Under the pieces are notes generated by a model that worked only from the letters and a program-made list of their open reading frames with translations, was not told where the DNA came from and ran no database searches. From contig NZ_CP031455.1 in the NCBI RefSeq assembly GCF_003391135.1, positions 3,751,001 to 3,815,000 on the forward strand: DNA of 64,000 nucleotides, written 5' to 3'. The position numbers and the translations under genes were made by a program. This DNA is from Streptoverticillium olivoreticuli subsp. olivoreticuli (GTDB taxonomy: Bacteria > Actinomycetota > Actinomycetes > Streptomycetales > Streptomycetaceae). The number at the start of each line of letters is the position of its first letter. Position 1 is the first letter of the stretch. This document shows, piece after piece, positions 7,552-16,234 of this stretch.

Positions 7552-8838
7552 ATGTCCGAGTCACCGCTCATCACGAGCCTGCGTACAGCGGTCGAAGCCG
7601 CCCCCGACGACGTGCCCCTGCGCCTGCACCTCGCCCAGCTTCTGCTCGACGCGGGACACGGTCAGGACGCCATCGCCCACGTCGCCGCCGCGCTGCAGCG
7701 CGAACCCGGCAACGCCGACGCCCAGGCGCTGATAGCCCGCGCCGTCGCGCCCCCCGCTGCCGCACCCGCCGCCGCGCCCGCCGAACCGGCCGCCCCCACC
7801 TCGTACGACTGGAAGCTCGCCGAGAACGAGCTCTCCGACGTCGTACCGCCCGCCTTCGTCCGGTCGGAAGCGATGGAGGAGCCGGAAGAGGCCGCGGCGC
7901 CGCCGCACCCGCACCCCCCGCTCGCCGCCGACGGCGGTGACTCCGACGACGACTCCCTCTGGGAGGTCGAGACCGGCAGCGTCAAGCTCGCGGACGTCGG
8001 CGGGATGTACGAGGTCAAGGAGCGCCTGGAGGCGGCCTTCCTCGCCCCCATGCGCAACCCCGAGCTGCGCAAGCTGTACGGCAAGAGCCTGCGCGGCGGA
8101 CTGCTGATGTACGGGCCGCCCGGCTGCGGCAAGACGTACATCGCGCGCGCCGTGGCGGGAGAGCTCGGCGCCCGCTTCATGTCGGTCAGCATCAGCGACG
8201 TCCTCGACATGTGGATCGGCAGGTCCGAGCGCAACCTGCGCCAGCTCTTCGAGACCGCCCGGCGCAACTCCCCGTGCGTGCTCTTCCTCGACGAGATCGA
8301 CGCCCTCGGCGCCAGGCGCAGCCAGGTCCGCCACACCGGCATGCGCAACACCGTCAACCAGCTCCTCACCGAGCTCGACGGCGTCGACGGCGGCGCCGAC
8401 GACGGCGTCTTCGTGCTCGCCGCCACCAACCACCCGTGGGACGTCGACACCGCGCTGCGCCGGCCGGGCCGCCTCGACCGGATGCTGCTCGTCCTGCCGC
8501 CCGACCAGCCCGCCCGCGAGGGCATCCTGCACCACCACCTCAAGGACCGGCCCGTCGCGGGCATCGACCTGGCCAAGCTGGCCAAGCGGACGGACGGGTT
8601 CTCGGGCGCGGACCTCCAGCACCTGTGCGAGTCCGCGGCGGAGCGGGCGCTGCTGGACTCCGTACGGACCGGCCGGGCCCGCATGATCGAGATGTCCGAC
8701 CTGCTCGGCGCGCTCGACCACATACGGCCGTCGACCGGGCCGTGGTTCGCCTCGGCGCGCAACGTGGCGCAGTTCGCGAACGAGGGCGGCGCCTACGACG
8801 AGCTGCTCGCGTATCTGAAGCGGAAGAAGATGCTTTGA
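7552..8838 (+). CDS. TPR-containing AAA+ ATPase (CDC48/FtsH-like module)
   Basis: ATP-driven protein remodelling factor. An N-terminal TPR-like helical region (residues 1-65) and a Pro/Ala-rich linker (65-135) precede a single classic AAA+ module. Walker A is GPPGCGKT at 188-195 and Walker B LFLDEID at 244-250; the sensor region is AATNHPWD, the second region of homology is RRPGRLDR, and the helical lid contains DGFSGADLQHL. This is the CDC48/proteasomal type of AAA domain, but with no protease domain and no second ATPase ring. Its 3' end overlaps the following TPR membrane protein gene, so the two are very probably co-translated and may work together. The client proteins are unknown. Confidence 0.88.
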   Translation: MSESPLITSLRTAVEAAPDDVPLRLHLAQLLLDAGHGQDAIAHVAAALQREPGNADAQALIARAVAPPAAAPAAAPAEPAAPTSYDWKLAENELSDVVPPAFVRSEAMEEPEEAAAPPHPHPPLAADGGDSDDDSLWEVETGSVKLADVGGMYEVKERLEAAFLAPMRNPELRKLYGKSLRGGLLMYGPPGCGKTYIARAVAGELGARFMSVSISDVLDMWIGRSERNLRQLFETARRNSPCVLFLDEIDALGARRSQVRHTGMRNTVNQLLTELDGVDGGADDGVFVLAATNHPWDVDTALRRPGRLDRMLLVLPPDQPAREGILHHHLKDRPVAGIDLAKLAKRTDGFSGADLQHLCESAAERALLDSVRTGRARMIEMSDLLGALDHIRPSTGPWFASARNVAQFANEGGAYDELLAYLKRKKML

Positions 8839-9926
8839 GCACCACCACCCCCGGCGCCGTGGCCCGTGCCATGGCCCTCATCGAGATCGAGCGCTACGAG
8901 CAGGCCGAGAAGATACTGAGGGAGCACCTGGCGCTGGAGCCGGACGACTCCCGGGCCTGGGAGCGCCTCGCCGCCTGCCGCTTCGAGGCCGAGGACTACG
9001 TCGGCGCGCGGCGGGCCGCCGACGAATCCCTGCGGGTGAACCCGGACGAGGCGGACGCCCACCTGCGGCGGAGCGAGGCCCTGCGGGCCAACACCATGTG
9101 GTACGACGCCGTGGACGCGGCCCGCGAGGGCGTGCGGCTGCTCCCGCAGGAGCCCATCCCGCGGGTGGTGCTGGCCAAGGCGCTGCGCCTGCTGCCGGGC
9201 GGCGAGGGGCTCGGCGAGGCGTACGCGACGGCCCTGGAGGCGATCCGGCTGGGCCCGGAGCTGGCCTCCGCCCACTTCGCGCTCTACATCGTGGCGTACG
9301 ACATGGGCCGCAAGGACATCTGCGAGCAGGCCATGCGCCACGTGCTCACCTTCGACCCCGGCAACGGCAGCGCCCGCAACAACCTCGCGGCCCTGGCCGC
9401 CGAGCGGCCCCACGCCGATCTCTACGACGCCCTGGGCGATGTCTCGGCGGCCCTCGCCGCCGACCCCAACTCCCCGAGCGCCCACCACAACCTGCGGTTC
9501 ATCACCGGCAAGCTGATGCGCCGCGCCTGCTGGCCCGCTCTCGCGTGCTTCGCCGTCGCCATCTTCACGATGGTCGTCACCGACACGTCCGAGCCCGGCC
9601 GCAACCTGCCCCCGTCCATCCCCCTCGCCGCCCGGCTCGCCGGGATCGCGGCGATGGCCGCGGTCTGGACCGGCTGCCTCCTGTGGGCCCGGCACAGGAT
9701 CCCCGCGCCGCTGCGCGGCTTCGTGACGCAACTGCCCCGGCGCAGCGTCCCCCTCCGCGCGATCGCCCTGGGCGCGGCGTGGTGCACGCTGTTCTCGGTC
9801 CTGCTCCTGACGGTCCGCCTGGACCCGCAGTGGCTGTTCGGCGCCTTCAACGTCAGCGCCCTGGGCGGCCTCGGGGCCTGCATGGCGTTCGCGACCAGGA
9901 CGAAGAGCCGGAATGCCCGCCGGTAA
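8835..9926 (+). CDS. TPR protein with C-terminal membrane segments
   Basis: A 363-residue protein with tandem tetratricopeptide-like repeats over roughly residues 1-220 (repeating patterns such as YEQAEKILREHLALEPDD and YVGARRAADESLRVNPDEAD). About three hydrophobic segments follow in the last 140 residues (for example CWPALACFAVAIF and LGAAWCTLFSVLLLTV), so it is probably anchored with the TPR domain in the cytoplasm. The start is taken as TTG at 8835, overlapping the AAA+ stop by 4 bp; GTG at 8859 or ATG at 8871 are alternatives. The coupling implies a complex or shared process with the TPR/AAA+ ATPase. No enzymatic motif was seen. Confidence 0.8.
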   Translation: MSTTTPGAVARAMALIEIERYEQAEKILREHLALEPDDSRAWERLAACRFEAEDYVGARRAADESLRVNPDEADAHLRRSEALRANTMWYDAVDAAREGVRLLPQEPIPRVVLAKALRLLPGGEGLGEAYATALEAIRLGPELASAHFALYIVAYDMGRKDICEQAMRHVLTFDPGNGSARNNLAALAAERPHADLYDALGDVSAALAADPNSPSAHHNLRFITGKLMRRACWPALACFAVAIFTMVVTDTSEPGRNLPPSIPLAARLAGIAAMAAVWTGCLLWARHRIPAPLRGFVTQLPRRSVPLRAIALGAAWCTLFSVLLLTVRLDPQWLFGAFNVSALGGLGACMAFATRTKSRNARR

Positions 9927-9969
9927 GATCCGCTGGGTATCAGCCGAACGAGATCCTGAGGAGCCACCG

Positions 9970-10329
9970 GTGGCGGGAGAACCGCAGGCCGACTGCCTGT
10001 TCTGCAAGATTGCCTCGGGGAAGGTGCCGGCGACCGTCGTCCGGGAGACCGACACGACCGTCGCGTTCCAGGACATCAACCCCCAGGCGCCCACGCACGT
10101 CCTGGTGGTCCCCAAGGCGCACTACCCCGACGCCGCCTCCCTGGCCGCGGCGGAGCCGCAGGTCGCCGCCGATCTGCTGTGCGCGGCGGAGGAGGTGGCC
10201 GCGATGACCGGGATCAAGGAGACGGGCTTCCGGATCGTCTTCAACACCGGCGCGGGCGCCGGGCAGACCGTCTTCCACGCGCACGCCCATGTACTCGGCG
10301 GCCGTTCCCTCAACTGGCCCCCCGGCTAA
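9970..10329 (+). CDS. HIT-family nucleotide hydrolase
   Basis: Histidine-triad protein of 119 residues, hydrolysing nucleotide phosphoramidates or dinucleotide polyphosphates. The triad is FHAHAHVLGG near the C-terminus, and the N-terminal CLFCKIASGKVPA motif is typical of the Hint branch; the two Cys may bind zinc. GTG at 9970 is preferred over an upstream in-frame ATG (9913) because GAGGAG at 9957-9962 sits 7 bp before it and the family normally begins only a few residues before CLFC. It lies 14 bp upstream of the RNase Z-like gene, probably co-transcribed. Confidence 0.92.
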   Translation: MAGEPQADCLFCKIASGKVPATVVRETDTTVAFQDINPQAPTHVLVVPKAHYPDAASLAAAEPQVAADLLCAAEEVAAMTGIKETGFRIVFNTGAGAGQTVFHAHAHVLGGRSLNWPPG

Positions 10330-10343
10330 ACGGAGCAACTCCC

Positions 10344-11252
10344 TTGTCCGTACGCGAACTCGTCGTCCTGGGCACCGCCAGCCAGGTGCCCACCCGGCAC
10401 CGGAACCACAACGGCTACGTCCTGCGCTGGGACGGCGAGGGGCTGCTCTTCGACCCCGGCGAGGGGACGCAGCGGCAGATGCTGCGGGCGGGGGTGGCCG
10501 CGCACGACCTCGACCGGATCTGCGTCACCCACTTCCACGGTGACCACTCGCTCGGGCTCGCCGGGGTGATCCAGCGCATCAACCTCGACCAGGTGCCGCA
10601 CCCGGTCACCGCGCACTACCCGAGGAGCGGGCAGCGCTTCTTCGACCGGCTGCGGTACGCCACGGCCTACCGCGAGACGGTGAAGCTGGTCCAGGAGCCG
10701 GTGTCGGGCGAGGGCGCGGTGCTCGCCGAGACCCCCTCGTACGTCCTTCAGGCGCGCCGCCTCTCCCACCCCGTCGAGTCCTACGGCTACCGCCTGACCG
10801 AGCCCGACGGCCGGCGCATGCTGCCCCACCTGCTGGCGGAGCACGGCATCGCCGGGCCCGACGTGGGACGCCTCCAGCGGGACGGCGTGCTCGGCGGGGT
10901 CACCCTGGACGCGGTGAGCGAGGTGCGGCGCGGGCAGCGGTTCGCGTTCGTGATGGACACGCGGCTGTGCGACGGGGTGTACGCGCTGGCCGAGGGGTGC
11001 GACATGCTCGTCATCGAGTCGACGTTCCTGGACGAGGACGCGGCGCTGGCGGCCGATCACGGTCATCTGACGGCGGGGCAGGCGGGGGCGGTTGCCGCGT
11101 CCGCGGGGGTGCGGCATCTGGTGCTGACGCATTTTTCCCAGCGGTACGACGACCCTTCGCTCTTCGAGCGGGCCGCGCGTGCGGCGGGGTTTTCCGGAGA
11201 GCTGACGGTGGCCAGGGACTTGACGCGGGTGCCGGTGCCGCGGCGGGTCTAG
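10344..11252 (+). CDS. ribonuclease Z-like metallo-beta-lactamase-fold protein
   Basis: RNase Z/ElaC-type MBL-fold nuclease of 302 residues; the family processes tRNA 3' ends. The metal site is THFHGDHSLGL (about residues 60-70), with a further His in RRLSHPVES, the FVMDTRLCD segment (Asp ligand) and a C-terminal HLVLTHFSQRY (His). TTG at 10344 is the chosen start, with GGAG at 10332-10335 eight bases upstream and the family N-terminus (RELVVLGTASQVPT) following immediately. Probably an operon with the HIT gene. The gene ends at a 330-bp block of nested palindromes. Activity on tRNA is a family inference. Confidence 0.85.
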   Translation: MSVRELVVLGTASQVPTRHRNHNGYVLRWDGEGLLFDPGEGTQRQMLRAGVAAHDLDRICVTHFHGDHSLGLAGVIQRINLDQVPHPVTAHYPRSGQRFFDRLRYATAYRETVKLVQEPVSGEGAVLAETPSYVLQARRLSHPVESYGYRLTEPDGRRMLPHLLAEHGIAGPDVGRLQRDGVLGGVTLDAVSEVRRGQRFAFVMDTRLCDGVYALAEGCDMLVIESTFLDEDAALAADHGHLTAGQAGAVAASAGVRHLVLTHFSQRYDDPSLFERAARAAGFSGELTVARDLTRVPVPRRV

Positions 11253-11580
11253 TTTTCCCCCACCCCGCCCCTTCCCGCAGCATCTGATGCTCGGCTCCGC
11301 CGAGGCCGGGGCTCCGCCCCGGACCCGTGCTCGGGTGCGGCCCGGCGGGCTTTGTTCCCCAGTCCCGCCCCTTCCCGAAACCGGGGAGACCCCGGACCCC
11401 CTGAAGCGGCTGCGCCGCTTGTCCTCAAACGCCGGACAGGCTGAAATCAGCCCGTCCGGCGTTTGAGGACGCGCCCGCAGGGCGCCCCCGCCGCAGGCGG
11501 CAACGGACCCGAGGCCGGGGGTCTGGGGCACGAGCCCCAGTTGCGGGAAGGGGCGGGGTGGGGAACAAAGCTCGCCGCAG
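11253..11580. repeat. nested extragenic palindromes (intergenic, convergent genes)
   Basis: This 330-bp convergent intergenic block holds no gene. Its centre is a 50-nt inverted repeat (11421-11470) with GTCCTCAAACGCCGGAC on one side and its near-perfect complement on the other, enclosing GGCTGAAATCAGCC. An outer pair, CGCCCCTTCCCG near 11366-11380 and CGGGAAGGGGCG at about 11545-11556, is continued by TTTGTTCCCC and GGGGAACAAA, so the whole block can fold on itself. The CAAACGCCGGAC unit recurs at 50394 and is a well-known Streptomyces extragenic repeat. Likely acts as a two-way terminator. Confidence 0.75.
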
Positions 11581-11583
11581 GCG

Positions 11584-12141
11584 CTACTTGCCCGGCAGCG
11601 GCGACGGCGTCGGCGGAGGCTGCGTCGACACCCCCCGCCCGGAGGGCGAGCAGCTCGGCGAGGAGGAGTGACCCGCCGGAGGCGTCCGAGGCCCGCCACC
11701 GGACGACGCACTCGCCCGCGAGCAATCCCCCAGCACCGCCACCACGAAGACCGTCCGACCGTCCACCTTCGCCGTCACCCGCCCCTTGACGCACGCATCG
11801 CCCGAGATCCCCGTCACCCGCCCAAACACAATGATCTTGCCGCCACCCCCGGTCCGGCCCTGGCAGTCGACGCCGATCGCGGGGACCGGCCGCGGTGACC
11901 CCTTGTCCGTGACGCCGCCGTCCTCCGCCTTTCCGCTGCACGACACCCAGCGCACGTCGTAGCCTTCGTGCTTGAGCTCGTCCGTGGCCCGTTTGCCGGT
12001 GGTGACGGCGACGGTGATCGCGTCGAGGCCGTCACCGGTCGGTTCGCAGCCGGTGAGGGCCAGCAGTGCCGGGCCCATGAGCGCCGCGACTCCCGCCGCG
12101 TACAGCACCCGCCGGCCGCGTATGCGCCTCAATGCACCCAT
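11584..12141 (-). CDS. putative secreted lipoprotein
   Basis: A 185-residue protein with a basic N-terminus (RRIRGRR), a hydrophobic core and a lipobox LALTGC (Cys about residue 32), so it is expected to be a lipid-anchored extracellular protein. The middle contains repeated Cys residues (VSCSG, GVDCQG, DACVKG, LGDCSR) that may form two disulfides. The tail is rich in Ser, Gly and Pro with a further Cys. No enzyme motif was recognised. It lies convergent to the RNase Z-like gene and divergent from the glycosyltransferase pair. Confidence 0.75.
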   Translation of the reverse strand: MGALRRIRGRRVLYAAGVAALMGPALLALTGCEPTGDGLDAITVAVTTGKRATDELKHEGYDVRWVSCSGKAEDGGVTDKGSPRPVPAIGVDCQGRTGGGGKIIVFGRVTGISGDACVKGRVTAKVDGRTVFVVAVLGDCSRASASSGGGPRTPPAGHSSSPSCSPSGRGVSTQPPPTPSPLPGK

Positions 12142-12324
12142 AGAGGGCAGCTTCCCACTCCCGCGCCCCGTACGGAAGTGGGTCCCGCGGGAAGGCGTCG
12201 GGCTGTCAACTTCCTTTCACCGCCCATCAGTTCGGGGGTGCCCGTTTCACCCGTTCCGCACCTCGGCGCCGCCCGCCGCCCGTAGCCTCTCGTGCGAAGG
12301 CGAGCCATACGCGGGGGGACTTCG

Positions 12325-13581
12325 TTGCTCACGTCCGTTGTCGTCTGTGCCGTGTCCCTGACGCTGTTCTGGATGGCCGCGTTCACGCTGTGGTGGCAGA
12401 TGCACGCCTGGCGCACGCCCGAGACGCTGGCCGCGACCCGCTTCGAGCAGCCGAGCGGCGACACGGCCCTGAGCTTCTCGCTCCTGCTGCCCGCCCGGCA
12501 CGAACAGGCCGTGCTCGAACCGACCGTCAGGCGGCTGCTGGAGTCCACGCACACCCGCTTCGAGATCCTGGTGATCGTCGGCCACGACGACCCGGAGACC
12601 GCAGCGGTCGCCGAGCGCGTCGCCGCCGCGGCGCCCCGGCACGTACGGGTGATCGTCGACACCCACGCGAAGAAGAACAAGCCCAAGGCCCTCAACACCG
12701 CGCTCCCCCACTGCCTCGGGCAGGTCGTCGGGGTCTTCGACGCCGAGGACCAGGTGCACCCGGCGCTGCTCGCGCACGTCGACCACGCCTTCCGCGCGAC
12801 GGGCGCGGACGTGGTGCAGGGCGGCGTCCAGCTGATCAACTTCCACTCCAGCTGGTACAGCCTGCGCAACTGCCTGGAGTACTTCTTCTGGTTCCGCAGC
12901 CGCCTGCACCTGCACGCGCAGAAGGGGTTCATCCCGCTGGGCGGCAACACCGTCTTCGTCCGCACGGACGTGCTGCGCGAGGCGGGCGGCTGGGACCCGA
13001 ACTGCCTCGCGGAGGACTGCGACCTGGGCGTACGGCTGTCGAGCAAGGGGCGGCGCGTCGTCGTGGCGTACGACTCCGAGATGGTCACCCGCGAGGAGAC
13101 CCCGGACAGCCTGCTGAGCCTGCTGAAGCAGCGCACCCGCTGGAACCAGGGCTTCCTCCAGGTCTACCGCAAGCGGGACTGGCGGCGGCTGCCCACCTTC
13201 GGGCAGCGGATGCTGGCCCGCTACACCCTGATGACGCCGTTCATGCAGGCGTTCACCGGGGTCGTCATCCCGCTCAACGTCGTGGTGACCTTCCTCCTGG
13301 ACGTGCCCGTCCAGGTCGCCGTGCTGACCTTCCTGCCCGCGGTCACCGCCTTCGTCACGTTCGTCTTCGAGGTCGTCGGGCTGCACGACTTCGGCGTGCA
13401 GTACGGGCTCCACGTGCGCTTCCGGCACTACCTCAAGCTGATCGCGGGCGGCCCCTGGTACCAGCTGCTGCTCGCCGGGGCCGCGATCCGCGCGGTCTGG
13501 CGGGAGCAGCGGGGCCGCAACGAGTGGGAGCTGACCCAGCACGTAGGCGCGCATCTGATCCGAGAGGACGTCACTTCGTGA
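12325..13581 (+). CDS. membrane glycosyltransferase family 2
   Basis: Processive-type GT2 glycosyltransferase of about 418 residues. An N-terminal membrane segment precedes the catalytic domain with LLLPARHEQ, the DxD-type VFDAEDQ, the acceptor-side EDCDLGVRL and the QRTRW motif (Q-x-x-R-W) typical of cellulose/hyaluronan synthase-like enzymes; two or three C-terminal membrane helices follow. TTG at 12325 has a GGGGGGA run 5 bp upstream; GTG at 12292 would add 11 residues. It overlaps by 4 bp (GTGA) the next membrane glycosyltransferase, so both probably build or modify one surface glycan or lipid-linked sugar. The sugar substrate is not readable. Confidence 0.85.
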   Translation: MLTSVVVCAVSLTLFWMAAFTLWWQMHAWRTPETLAATRFEQPSGDTALSFSLLLPARHEQAVLEPTVRRLLESTHTRFEILVIVGHDDPETAAVAERVAAAAPRHVRVIVDTHAKKNKPKALNTALPHCLGQVVGVFDAEDQVHPALLAHVDHAFRATGADVVQGGVQLINFHSSWYSLRNCLEYFFWFRSRLHLHAQKGFIPLGGNTVFVRTDVLREAGGWDPNCLAEDCDLGVRLSSKGRRVVVAYDSEMVTREETPDSLLSLLKQRTRWNQGFLQVYRKRDWRRLPTFGQRMLARYTLMTPFMQAFTGVVIPLNVVVTFLLDVPVQVAVLTFLPAVTAFVTFVFEVVGLHDFGVQYGLHVRFRHYLKLIAGGPWYQLLLAGAAIRAVWREQRGRNEWELTQHVGAHLIREDVTS

Positions 13582-15221
13582 CCCCGCTTGTCGTGTCCGG
13601 CCCGCCCGCCACCGCCTTCCGGCCGCCGCCCGTGCCGCGGCGGCCGCCGGTGGTCGTCAGACCGGTGCTGCGGCTGCGCAGGTCCGCGCCGGACCTGGCG
13701 CTGTGCGGGCTGTTGCTCGCCGTGGTCGTGGTCGTGCAGGGCTGGAACATCACGGGCTACCCCTCCCTCAGCGACGACGAGGGGACCTACCTCGCCCAGG
13801 CGTGGGCCGTCCAGCACGGCAAGGGGCTCGCGCCGTACACGTACTGGTACGACCATCCGCCCCTGGGCTGGCTGCAGCTCGCGGTGCTCACCTGGGTGCC
13901 CTCCGTCGTCGCGCCGGAGCTGATGTCGGTCGCTCCGATGCGCTGCGCGATGCTGCTGGTGTCGGCGGCGAGCGCGGTGCTGGTGTACGTGCTGGGGCGG
14001 CGGCTCGGGCTGCAGCACTGGGCGGCGGGGCTGGCCATGGCCCTGTTCGGGCTGTCGCCGCTGTCCGTCGTCTTCCAGCGGGAGATCTTCCTCGACAACA
14101 TCGCCGTGATGTGGATGCTGCTGGCCTTCTGTCTGGCGGCCTCCCCCCGGCGGCATCTGTGGCACCACTTCGGGGCGGGCCTGGCCGCGGCGGTCGCCGT
14201 GCTGACGAAGGAGACCATCCTGGTCGTGCTGCCCGCGCTGCTGCTGACGATGTGGCGCCACAGCCACCGCGACACCCGGAAGTTCGCGGTGACCGGGGCG
14301 GTGCTGGCCTGCGCGCTGACGGGCCTGTCGTATCCGCTGTTCGCGCTGCTCAACCACGAGCTGTTCCCCGGGCCCGGCCATGTGTCGCTCGTCGGCGGCG
14401 TCACCTACCAGATGAGCCGGGCGGGTTCGGGCTTCCTGCTCTCCCCCGGCTCGGCCGCCCACCGGGTGCTGGACTCCTGGCTGTACTACGACCGGGCCCT
14501 GCCGCTGGGCGGGCTGCTCGCCGCTGTCCTGCTGCTGGTGGGCGTGCGCCGTTCCGTCACGGGCCGGTCGCTCGCCGGGCCCGCGGTGGCCGTGCTGCTG
14601 CTGGCGGCCGTCGCGCTGCGGCCGTCCGGCTATCTCCCCGCGATGTACGTCATCCAGGCGCTGCCCTTCCTCGCCCTGACCCTCGCCGGGGTGGCCGCGG
14701 CGATCGCGTGCGCGCTGCTGCGCACGCGCCCGGGGTTCTGCCGTCGCTGGTATCCGGCGCGCTGGACGGCGGTCGTGCTGCTGGTCGCGGCGGCGGGCTT
14801 CTGCGTCGGGCCGCGCTGGTACGACGGCACGCGCGTCGCCCTCACCGCGGATGTCAACAGCCCCTACCGCGCGGCGGTTTCCTGGCTGCGGGACCCGGAC
14901 AAGGTCCCCGATGCGCGCCGGACGCGCGTCCTCACCGACGACGCGGTCTGGCTCGACCTCGTGCACTCCGGCTTCGCGCCCCGCACCGGGGCCGTCTGGT
15001 TCTACAAGGCCGATCTCGACCCGGCCGTGGCGAAGACCCTGCCCCACGGCTGGCGGGACGTCGACTACGTCGTCACGACCCCCACGGTCCGCCGCGACGC
15101 CCCGTCGCTGCCCACGGTCGATGCCGCCCTCCGGCACTCCGCCCCCGTGGCCGCCTTCGGCAAGGGCCCGTCCCGTGTGGAGATCCGCCGGGTGGACCGG
15201 GTGCGGGAGCGGGCCCGCTGA
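13578..15221 (+). CDS. polytopic GT39/ArnT-like glycosyltransferase
   Basis: A 547-residue integral membrane protein with about ten hydrophobic segments. The family motifs are an acidic SDDEGTYLAQAW in the first external loop (the catalytic D/E region of PMT/ArnT-like GT-C enzymes) and YWYDHPPLGWL, followed by VFQREIFLDNIAVMW. Such enzymes transfer sugars from polyprenyl-phosphate donors to proteins or lipids on the outer face of the membrane. The C-terminal 150 residues form an external domain. GTG at 13578 overlaps the GT2 stop; the GT2 enzyme may make the lipid-linked donor that this one uses (inference from coupling). Confidence 0.82.
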   Translation: MTPLVVSGPPATAFRPPPVPRRPPVVVRPVLRLRRSAPDLALCGLLLAVVVVVQGWNITGYPSLSDDEGTYLAQAWAVQHGKGLAPYTYWYDHPPLGWLQLAVLTWVPSVVAPELMSVAPMRCAMLLVSAASAVLVYVLGRRLGLQHWAAGLAMALFGLSPLSVVFQREIFLDNIAVMWMLLAFCLAASPRRHLWHHFGAGLAAAVAVLTKETILVVLPALLLTMWRHSHRDTRKFAVTGAVLACALTGLSYPLFALLNHELFPGPGHVSLVGGVTYQMSRAGSGFLLSPGSAAHRVLDSWLYYDRALPLGGLLAAVLLLVGVRRSVTGRSLAGPAVAVLLLAAVALRPSGYLPAMYVIQALPFLALTLAGVAAAIACALLRTRPGFCRRWYPARWTAVVLLVAAAGFCVGPRWYDGTRVALTADVNSPYRAAVSWLRDPDKVPDARRTRVLTDDAVWLDLVHSGFAPRTGAVWFYKADLDPAVAKTLPHGWRDVDYVVTTPTVRRDAPSLPTVDAALRHSAPVAAFGKGPSRVEIRRVDRVRERAR

Positions 15222-15345
15222 GCGGCAGGGCGGGCCCGCGAGAGGCGTGCCGTCGCCGAATCCCCCGTGTCCGGCGTCGGCGGCCGGCCTCTGTATACGA
15301 GCTTGACGGGGGCGCCGGGGCCAGGCCATAGGGAGATCTTCCTAC

Positions 15346-16116
15346 TCACACGACGAGCCCGAAGCGCCGCGCGAGCGATACCGTGGAGACGCGGTTGTTC
15401 GTGCCGAGCTTGCGGTAGACCTTCTCCAGGTGGCGGTTGACGGTGTGCGGCGAGATGGTGAGGCGCCGGCCGATGCCGTCGGCGGTGAGGCCCTCGGCGA
15501 GCAGCCCGAGGACGGTGAGTTCGCGAGGGGTCAGCCCGTGGTCCTCCACCGGGCGCGCCGCTCCGCCCGCGGCCGCCAGCGCCTCGCGCAATCGCGTCTG
15601 TTCGCGTATGTGCCGGTCCGCGCCGATCAGCAGTGGCTGGATCCTTTCGGCGAAGGCGAGCTCGTGCGCACTGAAGTCCCCCAGACGACCGAGCGAGACG
15701 GCCCGCAGGACACCCGGTTCGACCGGCGGCAGCGGAACGCCGAGCTGCTGCGTCGTGCCGTAGTCCCGGCGCGCCTCGGAGTAGATCTGCGAGTGGCGCC
15801 ACCTCTCGCAGATGTCACTGACGATCACCGGCCCCCGCAGGTCGGTGGCCATATAGGAGATCAGCGGGTGCTTCTGCAGCACGCGCCGCCGGATGACCTC
15901 CCCGGCGGACTCCCCGATCGACTCGGGCGCCCACCCCTCGGCCCGTCCCGTCCGCTGCACCGGGCGCAGCTCCGCGAAGATCACCGTGTTGCAGTCGAAG
16001 GCGGCGTGCAGCTGCCCGGCGATCAGCTGCCCCGACGACGCGGGGTCGTCGTTCTCGAGGACGGCGACGAGGAGGTCGAGCATGCGCTCGTAATCCCGGG
16101 TGTGGAGCTGCGACAT
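15346..16116 (-). CDS. LuxR-family transcriptional regulator
   Basis: A 256-residue regulator with a C-terminal LuxR/FixJ-type helix-turn-helix (about residues 190-250): LTPRELTVLGLLAEGLTADG followed by the recognition region ISPHTVNRHLEKVYRKLG. The N-terminal 180 residues look like a GAF-like sensory domain (VPLPPVEPGVLRAVSLGRLG). There is no receiver domain with a phospho-acceptor pattern. It is transcribed divergently from the FAD monooxygenase across a 118-bp gap, which makes that gene the most likely target. Confidence 0.88.
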   Translation of the reverse strand: MSQLHTRDYERMLDLLVAVLENDDPASSGQLIAGQLHAAFDCNTVIFAELRPVQRTGRAEGWAPESIGESAGEVIRRRVLQKHPLISYMATDLRGPVIVSDICERWRHSQIYSEARRDYGTTQQLGVPLPPVEPGVLRAVSLGRLGDFSAHELAFAERIQPLLIGADRHIREQTRLREALAAAGGAARPVEDHGLTPRELTVLGLLAEGLTADGIGRRLTISPHTVNRHLEKVYRKLGTNNRVSTVSLARRFGLVV

Positions 16117-16234
16117 GCTCCGAGCATGTCGCTCCGCGCGGGGAGGGCGTGCACGGATGGTCGGATTTCGGTCATCCGCCTGTCACACTCACCGAGTGCC
16201 CCGCTGGGCCCGAGGTGAGCAGGAGGACTTCGAC

